The notes beneath the pieces were generated by a model. The model saw nothing but the letters and a program-made list of their open reading frames with translations, did not search any database and was not told the origin of the DNA. From contig JBDHZK010000004.1 in the NCBI GenBank assembly GCA_039811865.1, forward strand, positions 1-49,988: a DNA stretch of 49,988 nt. The letters run 5' to 3'. The translations under genes were made by a program, and so were the position numbers. The DNA is from JBDHZK01 sp039811865 (lineage in GTDB: Bacteria > Actinomycetota > Actinomycetes > Propionibacteriales > Propionibacteriaceae). Positions 34,515 through 41,982 of this stretch are shown here, in pieces. Positions within the stretch are counted from its first letter, which is position 1. Each line of letters begins with the position of its first letter.

Positions 34515-34600
34515 GTGAAAACGTGCGGCGAGTCCGAGAGGCCCGCGCCATCCCCCGCCTGGCGGCGGGCGCGGCTCTCGCAATCGCCGCACGATTTCAC
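34515..34600. repeat. 86-nt inverted-repeat element, copy 1
   Basis: The left arm GTGAAAACGTGCGGCG (34515-34530) pairs with the right arm CGCCGCACGATTTCAC (34585-34600), with one mismatch in 16 and a 54-nt interior. A second element with the same ends and exactly the same length lies at 44952-45037. The interiors differ. Confidence 0.7.
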
Positions 34601-34679
34601 GCCCACGCGGCCCCGCCGGACCGCGTTAGTGGGACAGCAAAGTCGCAGGACGCGGCAGCGGGGGGCGCTCGCGGGTTGT

Positions 34680-34713
34680 CCCCGCTCCCCGGCAACGCCC
34701 CCGGGAAGCGGGG
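34680..34713. other. 13-bp stem-loop upstream of the ArsA fusion
   Basis: The arms CCCCGCTCCCCGG (34680-34692) and CCGGGAAGCGGGG (34701-34713) pair with one G-T-type mismatch around an 8-nt loop. No T-run. It is about 100 bp before the arsA start; the function is unknown. Confidence 0.5.
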
Positions 34714-34827
34714 CGGCGACTCGGGGATCCGCTGCGCCCTGCTCTTGGCCGCACTCGCCTTAGACCGCCGCAAGACGTGCACAAAAGGTGGCCGGGCCGG
34801 TTGGGTCCCGGCCGCTAGCCTGACCCC

Positions 34828-36930
34828 ATGGCCTCGCCCGCGCCGTTGCACATCGTCTCCGGCAAGGGCGGCACCGGGAAGACAACGGTCGCGCTGGCTC
34901 TGGCCGCGGCGCTTGCCAGTCGGGGCGCCCGAGTTCTCGTCTGCGAGGTCGAGGGACGCCAGGGGCTCGCCGAGGTCGTCGGCCGCCCCCCGCTACCGAT
35001 CGGAAAGGAGTCGCCCCTGTTCACGAGCGGACGGGGGCAGGTCTTCGGGCTCGCAGTGGGCGCGCGAGAGGCCCTGACGGACTATCTGGCCACTTTCCCT
35101 GGACTCGGCCTGGCGGGCGTCGTCCTGGACAAGTCCGGCCTGACCGACTTCGCCACCTCGATCGCACCGGGCCTACGCGATGTCTTGCTCTTCGGCAAGG
35201 TCTACCAAGCCGCCCGCGCCAAGGCCAAGGGAGCGGCCGGAGCGTTCGATGCCGTCGTTCTGGACGCCCCGCCGACCGGTCGAATCGCCGGCTTCCTGGG
35301 CGCCTCCAAATCGCTGATCGAGTTGGCCCCCGGATCGCCGGTCGCCGGACAGGCCGCCCGTCTCGTCGAGTTGCTCGCCGAGCCGAGCACCGTCGTCCAC
35401 CTCGTGACGCTGCTTCGAGAACTCCCCGTCAACGAGACCATCGAGGCGCTCGCGGAACTGTCCGACGTCGGCGTGCGCAGCGGCGGGGTCGTCTGCAACC
35501 AGGTCCATCATCCGGTTCGACTCGCAGCGCTGCCCGATGAGCTTCGCGATCCCCGAACGGGGGCCGACTTGCCCGGTCTACTAGCGGAGTTGCTCGCGGC
35601 GATTGCTCGCACCCGGGGCGAAGACCACCAGAGGCGACTGCTGACCGAGGCAGCCGGAGCACCGTTCGCCGAGTTGCCCACCCTCGCCGAGACGATCGAA
35701 GTGCCCCAGATCCGCCAACTCGCCGAGCATTTCGGGGCGGCCAGGTCACCTCGCCCAAGCCCGGCGCGCCGTCCGAACCCCGGGCGAGCAGATCCAGTGG
35801 CCCTCGACTTGGACGGCGTCCTGCTCGACCCGCGCACGCGAGTGATCTTGTGCTGCGGCACCGGCGGCGTCGGCAAGACGTCGCTCTCCGCTGCTCTGGC
35901 GGTGCGCGCGGCCGACTCTGGTCGCCGCGTCGTCGCGCTCACGATCGATCCGGCCAAGCGCCTCGCCGACGCCCTCGGCCTGGACGAACTTTCGCACGAG
36001 CCGCGCGCGATCGCCGGGATCACCGGCAACGGGAGCCTCGACGCGATGATGCTCGACACCAAACACGCGTTCGACGCGGCGATCCTGCGCATGACGTCGC
36101 CCGATCGGGCGGCTCAGATCATCGAGAACCCTTTCTACCGGACGCTGTCGGAGTCTTTCGCAGGGACGACCGAGTACCTCGCCATGGAGCGCCTGGCTGA
36201 CCTACTGGAGTCGGATCGGCACTGGGACCTGATCGTCGTAGACACCCCGCCCTCGCGCTCGGCCCTCGATTTCCTGGACGCCCCCAAGCGCTTGACCGCC
36301 CTACTGGACGGGCGATTGCTGGCGCTCTTGACGCCGCCGGCAAGGGGTCCCCTGCGCGCGCTCGGGGTCGGCGCGAACCTGATCGCCAGCGGGGTCGCCC
36401 GCCTCATCGGCGGGACGGCCCTGGCCGACCTGGGGGCCTTCGTCTCGGCATTCGAGTCGGTGCTGGGCGGTTTCGCCCGCCGCTCGGAGGCCACTCGGGC
36501 GACGCTGGCCACGGAGGCGGCCGCATTCTTTGTGATCGCGACTCCGCAGCGTCCGGCCTTAAGGGAGGCGCACTTTTTCGCGAATCGCCTCGCAAGTGAA
36601 CACATGCCGCTTCGGGGGCTGATCGTCAATCGGTGCACCGAAGCGCTAAGCAAACTCGATCAAGATCAGACAAAGCGATTAGCGTCGGAATTGCCTTCCG
36701 ATTCGGTCAGGTCCGCGGCCGCCGCGGAGCACCTTCGGCTGCTCGCCGCACGCCACCTCGAACGGCGGTTGATCGCCGCCGAACTGCCGACGAACCTGTC
36801 CGTGCCTCTGGGCCTCCTCGGCCAGCTCGGCGGGGAGCTCGCCGACCTGGGCTCACTGCGGCTGGCGGCTGCGCTCCTTGCCGCACAGCACACGGCTCCA
36901 GGATTCGATGTCGGAGCGCTGCCGCAGTAG
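34828..36930 (+). CDS. Fused double ArsA/Get3-like ATPase
   Basis: A 700-residue single chain holding two anion-transporting-ATPase-like modules. Module 1 (about 5-305) has the deviant P-loop GKGGTGKTT with signature lysine K13 and catalytic K18. Module 2 (about 330-690) has GTGGVGKTS with K350, but a threonine (T345) in place of the signature lysine, then TIDPAKRLADALG and VVDTPPSRSALDFLDAP. A Pro/Arg-rich linker joins them. In M. tuberculosis these are separate genes, Rv3679 and Rv3680 (from memory), whose products pair. A GTG at 35797 at the module 2 boundary could be an internal start. Promoter: TAGCCT 6 nt before the ATG (leaderless). Its 3' end overlaps whiB by 78 bp. Confidence 0.9.
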   Translation: MASPAPLHIVSGKGGTGKTTVALALAAALASRGARVLVCEVEGRQGLAEVVGRPPLPIGKESPLFTSGRGQVFGLAVGAREALTDYLATFPGLGLAGVVLDKSGLTDFATSIAPGLRDVLLFGKVYQAARAKAKGAAGAFDAVVLDAPPTGRIAGFLGASKSLIELAPGSPVAGQAARLVELLAEPSTVVHLVTLLRELPVNETIEALAELSDVGVRSGGVVCNQVHHPVRLAALPDELRDPRTGADLPGLLAELLAAIARTRGEDHQRRLLTEAAGAPFAELPTLAETIEVPQIRQLAEHFGAARSPRPSPARRPNPGRADPVALDLDGVLLDPRTRVILCCGTGGVGKTSLSAALAVRAADSGRRVVALTIDPAKRLADALGLDELSHEPRAIAGITGNGSLDAMMLDTKHAFDAAILRMTSPDRAAQIIENPFYRTLSESFAGTTEYLAMERLADLLESDRHWDLIVVDTPPSRSALDFLDAPKRLTALLDGRLLALLTPPARGPLRALGVGANLIASGVARLIGGTALADLGAFVSAFESVLGGFARRSEATRATLATEAAAFFVIATPQRPALREAHFFANRLASEHMPLRGLIVNRCTEALSKLDQDQTKRLASELPSDSVRSAAAAEHLRLLAARHLERRLIAAELPTNLSVPLGLLGQLGGELADLGSLRLAAALLAAQHTAPGFDVGALPQ

Positions 36931-37134
36931 CTGACGACGCTCGCGCTCGGTCATGCCTCCCCAGACGCCCCACTCGATCCGGTTATCGAGAGCCTCCGCC
37001 AGGCACTGGAAGCGAACGGGGCAGCCGAAGCAGACGGTTCGCGCACGTTTCTGGTCCGCGCCCTCCGGGAACAACTCGTCGTACATACCCCGACACTTGG
37101 CTTGCAACGTCCATTCGTCTGCGAATGTCTTCAA
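36853..37134 (-). CDS. whiB4: WhiB-family iron-sulfur transcription factor (WhiB4-like)
   Basis: A 93-residue WhiB protein. Four cluster cysteines are present: C14, C35, C38 and C44 (KCRG, then VCFGCPVRFQC), followed by the G(V/I)WGG turn (GVWGGMTERERR) and a basic C-terminus. The start is TTG (37134) with GGAGGG about 10 nt upstream; any later ATG would lose C14. The WhiB4 assignment rests on position between the ArsA-like ATPase and ponA2, as in M. tuberculosis Rv3681c. Its stop lies 78 bp inside the convergent arsA fusion. It is divergent from ponA2 and may regulate it. Confidence 0.92.
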   Translation of the reverse strand: MKTFADEWTLQAKCRGMYDELFPEGADQKRARTVCFGCPVRFQCLAEALDNRIEWGVWGGMTERERRQLLRQRSDIESWSRVLCGKERSRQPQ

Positions 37135-37251
37135 AACCTTTTCCCTCCGGTCCAGCTACGTCGGTTTCCCAGGGCGTTTCGCGAGTAAGAAAGAATTCAA
37201 ATCTGCCAACGCGCCCTAGTGTCGTGCTCAAGGGACACGGTTGGCAAGCGC

Positions 37252-37279
37252 TTGGCTCATCAGATTGGTCACGTACCCT
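37252..37279 (+). promoter_or_regulatory. Promoter of ponA2
   Basis: TTGGCT (37252-37257) and TACCCT (37274-37279) with a 16-bp spacer, the -10 ending 7 nt before the ATG at 37287. It lies in a 152-bp divergent region shared with whiB that also has an AT-rich patch around 37180-37205. Confidence 0.5.
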
Positions 37280-37286
37280 TGGCCGC

Positions 37287-39692
37287 ATGCGTATGCCTGG
37301 GCGTGGAAGCAAGCTCCAGCTGCCTCAGATGGGACGACGCCTGTACTCCGGGATCATGTTCCTCCTGGTCAGCGTGATCGGCGGCGTCCTCGTCGCGGGG
37401 ATCGTCGTCCCCGGTGCGGGGATGGCCAGCGCCGCCACCAAGGTCGGCACCGACACCTTGTCGAGCCTTCCAGAAGAACTTGAGACTCCGCCTCAGTCTG
37501 AGCGTTCCCGGGTGCTGCTGGCCGATGGCAGCGTCCTCACCTACTTCTTCGACGAGAACCGGCTCTATGTTCCGCTGAAGGACATCGCCCCGGTCATGCG
37601 CACCGCGCAGATCGCGATTGAGGACGATCGCTTTTACCAGCACGGCGCCCTGGACCTGCGCGGCACCATGCGAGCGCTGCTGATGAATGTGAAGGGTGGC
37701 GGCCAGGGTGGCTCGACCCTCACCCAGCAGTACGTCAAGCTCGTCCAGGTCGAGGCGGCCGCGGCCAAGGGTGACACCGAAGGCGTGCAGAAGGCGCAGG
37801 AGCGCACGCTGGCTCGCAAGATCCAGGAACTGCGCTACGCGGTGGCCGTCGAACAGAAGCTGACGAAGGACCAGATCCTCGAGCGCTACCTGAACATCGC
37901 CTACTACGGCGACGGCGCATACGGCGTCGAGGCCGCCGCCCACCACTACTTCAACATCAAAGCCAGCCAGTTGAACCTGGCGCAGGCGTCCCTGCTGGCG
38001 GGGCTCGTCCAAAACCCGGTGACCACCGACCCGGTGAACAACCCCCGCTCGGCGATGGAGCGTCGCGCCATCGTGTTGGCCCGGATGGCTGAGCTGAATC
38101 TGATCACCCCGCAAGAGGCCGCGGCTGCCAAGGCCGTCCCCTTCGACAAGTCGAAGGTGCAGCGTCCGGTGCGCGGGTGCGCGAGCAGCCGCTACCCGTT
38201 CCTCTGCGACTACGTCGAGAAGACCCTGCTCAACACCCCGAGCCTGGGCAAGGACAAGCAGAGTCGCAAGAACCTGCTCTACCGCGGCGGCCTGACGATC
38301 CAGACGATGATCGACCCGAAGACGCAGGACGCCGCCGAGAAGGCCGTGACCAACTACGTCAACCCGAAGGACCCGGTCATCGCCACGGTGAACCTGATCC
38401 AGCCGGGGACCGGCCTGATCATCGCGATGGCGCAGAATCGCCCGCAGATGGGCACCAAGCCGGGGCAGACGTACTACAACTACAACGTCAGTCGCTCGAT
38501 GGGCGGCGCCGAGGGCTACCAGGCCGGCTCCACCTTCAAGGCGTTCACCATGGCCGCCGCGCTGGAGGCCGGCATCACCCCGTACCGGCGCTACAACTCG
38601 CCGCCGAAGATGGACTTCACCGGCCGCTACTTCACGTCCTGCTCGGGACGGTTCCGTTCGTCTGAGTTCCCGGTGAAGAACGTCAGCCCGTCGGGCCGGT
38701 TCAACATGCTCCAAGCGGCCCAGTACTCGGTGAACACCTACTTCGTGCAGTTGGCTGAGGACGTGAGCCTGTGCGCGGCCACGAAGATGGCCGACCGGGT
38801 GGGCGTCGAGTTGGCCATGGGCGGCACCCTGCAGGCCAAGTACAACGAGATTCCGTCGTTCACGCTGGGGACGGCCGAGGTCACCCCGCTGTCGATGGCC
38901 GAGGCGTACGCCACCTTCGCCGCGCGCGGCAAGCACTGTGAGCCGATCATCATCAAGTCGGTGAAGACCCGCGACAACAAGTCGCTCGCGGTGCCCAACG
39001 GCAACTGCCAGCAGGTGATGGATCAGGGCATCGCCGACACCATGAACCTGCTGCTGAGCCAGCCGTTCAAGGACGGCGGCACGTTGCAGAACGCGTGGCT
39101 GTCGGGGGTCGAGTCCCAGGCCGGCAAGACCGGCACCATCGACGGCCAGGCCGCCATCTGGACCGTCGGTTACACCCCTGAGCTCGCCGGCGCCGCGATG
39201 ATCGCCGTCGACAAGACCAACCCGTTCTGGCGCGGCCGGTCCAAGAGCGTCGGCGACCTCTACCTGCCCGCCAGTGGCACGTACCTGTCCGGCTCGTCGG
39301 GCGGCAATGCCGGCCGCTACCTGTGGCGCCCCGCCATGCAGGTCGGGCTGCAGGGACGTCCGGCGACCTCGTTCGTCTACCCGCCGGAAAGCGTGCTGGA
39401 AGGCAAGAAGGTGCGGGTGCCGGATTGCTCCGGGCTGGGCTACGAGGGCTGCGTCAACGCGGTGGCTGCGGCCGGGTTCAACCCGTACCGCGAGTACGAG
39501 TACAGCGGCTACGAGGCGGGGACGTTCCTCGGCTACACCTACCCCGGCGGTGGCAGCATGGCGTCCATGGGTAGCGACGTGGCCATCGTGGTTTCTGCCG
39601 GACCGCGGCCGAAACCGAAGCCGCCGACCAAGAAGGCAACCAAGCCGACGACGACGAAACCCACCACGACGAAGACGACCAAGAAGGCATGA
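37287..39692 (+). CDS. ponA2: Class A penicillin-binding protein with PASTA domain (PonA2-like)
   Basis: A bifunctional peptidoglycan glycosyltransferase/transpeptidase, 801 residues. The ATG at 37287 suits the leaderless promoter; the frame upstream is not family-like. One N-terminal membrane anchor (about 22-48). GT51 motifs: E112 in IAIEDDRFYQHGALD, then GGSTLTQQYVK and RKIQELRYAVAVEQKLTKDQILERYLN. Transpeptidase motifs: S415-x-x-K418 (GSTFK), SVN, and KTGT. A PASTA domain lies at about 706-770, then a Lys/Thr/Pro tail with repeated TTTK. The stop overlaps the next gene (ATGA). Confidence 0.96.
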   Translation: MRMPGRGSKLQLPQMGRRLYSGIMFLLVSVIGGVLVAGIVVPGAGMASAATKVGTDTLSSLPEELETPPQSERSRVLLADGSVLTYFFDENRLYVPLKDIAPVMRTAQIAIEDDRFYQHGALDLRGTMRALLMNVKGGGQGGSTLTQQYVKLVQVEAAAAKGDTEGVQKAQERTLARKIQELRYAVAVEQKLTKDQILERYLNIAYYGDGAYGVEAAAHHYFNIKASQLNLAQASLLAGLVQNPVTTDPVNNPRSAMERRAIVLARMAELNLITPQEAAAAKAVPFDKSKVQRPVRGCASSRYPFLCDYVEKTLLNTPSLGKDKQSRKNLLYRGGLTIQTMIDPKTQDAAEKAVTNYVNPKDPVIATVNLIQPGTGLIIAMAQNRPQMGTKPGQTYYNYNVSRSMGGAEGYQAGSTFKAFTMAAALEAGITPYRRYNSPPKMDFTGRYFTSCSGRFRSSEFPVKNVSPSGRFNMLQAAQYSVNTYFVQLAEDVSLCAATKMADRVGVELAMGGTLQAKYNEIPSFTLGTAEVTPLSMAEAYATFAARGKHCEPIIIKSVKTRDNKSLAVPNGNCQQVMDQGIADTMNLLLSQPFKDGGTLQNAWLSGVESQAGKTGTIDGQAAIWTVGYTPELAGAAMIAVDKTNPFWRGRSKSVGDLYLPASGTYLSGSSGGNAGRYLWRPAMQVGLQGRPATSFVYPPESVLEGKKVRVPDCSGLGYEGCVNAVAAAGFNPYREYEYSGYEAGTFLGYTYPGGGSMASMGSDVAIVVSAGPRPKPKPPTKKATKPTTTKPTTTKTTKKA

Positions 39693-40585
39693 TCAAACGA
39701 GTGCTGGGCGGCCTGGCGGCCGTCGGGGCGGCCTGCGTCGCCTACGGAGTGGCGATCGAGCGCAACGCGTTCAAGCTGCGCCGTTTCGAGGCGCCGCTGC
39801 TGCCCCCCGGCAGCCCGGATGTCCGGGTCTTGCACATCTCGGACATCCACCTGATGGCCCGGCAGCGGCGCAGGCAGAGCTTCCTGCGCTGCCTGCAGGG
39901 GTTGGAGCCTGATCTGGTGGTCAACACCGGCGACAACTGGTCGCAAGCCGAGGCGCTGGATCCGCTGATCGATTCTCTTGGCCGGCTGCTGGACGTCCCC
40001 GGGGTGTTCGTCTTCGGGTCGAACGACTACCGGGCGCCCAAGCCGATGAACCCGCTGGGCTACTTGTGGGGACGAAAGCCCCGGCCCGACCACTCCTTCG
40101 GCTCCCTGCCCTGGCAGGAGTTGCGGGCCCGCTTCACCGAGCGTGGCTGGATCGATCTGGACCACCAGCGCGCCGAACTCGAGATCGCCGGGCTCAAGTT
40201 CGCCTTCCGCGGCACCGACGACGCGCACCTGAAGCGGGACCGCTACGAAGAGGTTGCCGGACCGGCCGACCCGACCGCCGCGCTGAACGTCGGCGTCACC
40301 CACGCGCCTTACCTGCGCCTGCTGGACGCCATGACCTGCGATGGCCTGGACCTGATCTTCGCCGGCCACACCCACGGTGGCCAGGTGTGCGTCCCCGGCT
40401 ATGGCGCGCTGGTCACGAACTGTGACCTGGAGCCGGCCCGCGTCAAGGGGCTGTCGTCCCATGCGGCGTGCGGACGGACGGCCGCGCTGCAGGTGTCCGC
40501 CGGTATCGGGACGTCCCCGTACGCCCCCTTCCGCTTCGCCTGCCGCCCGGAGGCGACGCTGTTGACCCTGACCGCCAAGGCCTAG
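39689..40585 (+). CDS. Membrane-anchored metallophosphoesterase
   Basis: A 298-residue calcineurin-like phosphoesterase (Rv3683-type). An N-terminal hydrophobic stretch (VLGGLAAVGAACVAYGVAI) anchors it. Metal motifs are D-x-H (HISDIHLM), GDNW, GSND, and GHTHGG with the His pair; all are intact. It is coupled to ponA2 by an ATGA overlap, which suggests an envelope role, perhaps on lipid or peptidoglycan precursors. The substrate is unknown. Confidence 0.9.
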   Translation: MIKRVLGGLAAVGAACVAYGVAIERNAFKLRRFEAPLLPPGSPDVRVLHISDIHLMARQRRRQSFLRCLQGLEPDLVVNTGDNWSQAEALDPLIDSLGRLLDVPGVFVFGSNDYRAPKPMNPLGYLWGRKPRPDHSFGSLPWQELRARFTERGWIDLDHQRAELEIAGLKFAFRGTDDAHLKRDRYEEVAGPADPTAALNVGVTHAPYLRLLDAMTCDGLDLIFAGHTHGGQVCVPGYGALVTNCDLEPARVKGLSSHAACGRTAALQVSAGIGTSPYAPFRFACRPEATLLTLTAKA

Positions 40586-40823
40586 GCGGTCCGGCCGCAC
40601 CTTTCGGCCTGCTCATTCGGCATGCTCAAGTGCGACCCTGGTCGGCACCGTCGCCAGAGCCACGATTTCGGCACTCGATCTGTCCATTGCCGCGTCGACC
40701 ACGAGCAGTGTCGAACGGTCCGACCACATGCTCGCCGCCGACCCCGTCCGCAACGACAACCGATGTGATCGCAACTCACCGCATGGGCTAGACTCTCCGA
40801 TGGCTCGCAGGCGACTGCGGCTT

Positions 40824-40901
<78 letters not shown>

Positions 40902-40971
40902 TTGGCTCCTCGGCTCTGACCTGTGGAACGCGGTCAGGGCCCACGGCGAACTCAAGTGCACCCGCTCACGT

Positions 40972-41982
40972 CTAGGCGTCCGCGGGGACCAGCGCGCAGC
41001 CGTCCGGGTCGAGGGCTACGTGGACCCGGTCGTCCTGGGCGCGCTCCTCGGAGCGCACCTCGGCGCGCTGACCGTCGGGCAGACGGACGCTGATCTCGAC
41101 GTGACCGCGACGGACGTGCTGATCGAGGACGTCGACCTCGGCGCCGCCGGCCTCCAGGACGAGGCCGGTCGGCCCGATGCCCACGAGGACCTCCGCGTCG
41201 GGGAGGTCGTCCGCGGGAATGACTCCCAGCGCGGTCACCACGCCGCCCCCGTTTCGCTGGGCCACCAGGAACGGCCCGTAGCCGAGGAACTCGGCGACCG
41301 CACGGCTGACGGGCCGGCGCCACAGCTCGTCCTGCCTCCCGATCTGCAGCAGCCGGCCGTTCTCCAAGACGGCGATCCGGTCGGCGACGTTGAACGCCTC
41401 GTCCTGGTCGTGGGTGACGTAGATCGCGGTCGTGTGGGTGGTCTTCAGCCCGGTGCGCAGGACGTCCACGAGACGCTCGCGCAGCGCCCGGTCGAGGGCG
41501 GACAAGGGCTCGTCCAGCAGCAGCAGCTTGGGCGCCGGCGCCAGCGAGCGCGCCAAGGCCACCCGTTGCGCCTGGCCGCCGGACAAGGACGCCACCGAGC
41601 GGGGTCCGTAGCCCGGGAGCCCGACCAGCTCAAGTAGTTCCTCGACGCGGCGCGCGCGCTCGGCCCGCGGTTGGCGAAACAGCCCGTAGGCGACGTTGCC
41701 GGCGACGCTGAGGTGCGGGAAGAGCTGCCCCTCCTGGAACATCAGCCCGAAGCCGCGCTTGTGCACGGGCACCGAGCCGAGATCGACGCCGTCCCAGCGC
41801 AGCGTGCCGCCGACCAGCGGCTCCAGGCCGGCGACGGCCCGCAGCAGCGACGACTTGCCCGAGCCGGACGCCCCGAGCAGCGCCACGACCTCCCCCGGCG
41901 AGACGTCGAGGCTGACGCCATCGACGGCCACCGTCGTCCCGTATCGAACGACGGCGTCGCGTACCGCCAGACCGCTCACCAT
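40972..41982 (-). CDS. thiQ: ABC transporter ATP-binding protein (thiamine type)
   Basis: A 336-residue ATPase of a thiamine importer. Walker A GASGSGKSS, Q-loop MFQEGQLFPHLSV, signature LSGGQAQR, Walker B LLLLDEPLSALD and the H-loop VTHDQDEA are all present. A C-terminal extension (about 235-336) resembles the regulatory TOBE-like domain of FbpC/ThiQ-type ATPases. The start is the ATG at 41982, or the GTG at 41979 overlapping the permease stop. The thiamine role follows from the operon and its TPP riboswitch. Confidence 0.88.
   Translation of the reverse strand: MVSGLAVRDAVVRYGTTVAVDGVSLDVSPGEVVALLGASGSGKSSLLRAVAGLEPLVGGTLRWDGVDLGSVPVHKRGFGLMFQEGQLFPHLSVAGNVAYGLFRQPRAERARRVEELLELVGLPGYGPRSVASLSGGQAQRVALARSLAPAPKLLLLDEPLSALDRALRERLVDVLRTGLKTTHTTAIYVTHDQDEAFNVADRIAVLENGRLLQIGRQDELWRRPVSRAVAEFLGYGPFLVAQRNGGGVVTALGVIPADDLPDAEVLVGIGPTGLVLEAGGAEVDVLDQHVRRGHVEISVRLPDGQRAEVRSEERAQDDRVHVALDPDGCALVPADA

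Larger units (their letters stand above)
34307..34827. other. 521-bp structured non-coding gap between divergent leaderless promoters
   Basis: It separates DUF4177 (minus) from the ArsA fusion (plus). It holds one copy of an 86-nt inverted-repeat element (34515-34600) and a second hairpin (34680-34713). Leaderless -10 boxes lie at its two ends (TAGGGT for DUF4177; TAGCCT at 34816-34821 for arsA). No convincing ORF is seen on either strand. Confidence 0.65.

Noticed and set aside
36633..37286. A 218-codon N-terminal extension of PonA2
   Set aside because: It overlaps arsA and the antisense of whiB, and the ATG at 37287 has a promoter 7 nt upstream and starts just before the membrane anchor.
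40586..40823. Possible gene before tRNA-Pro
   Set aside because: Short frames only, no start signals or family features; a weak 5-bp hairpin at 40593-40609 is not enough to call a terminator.
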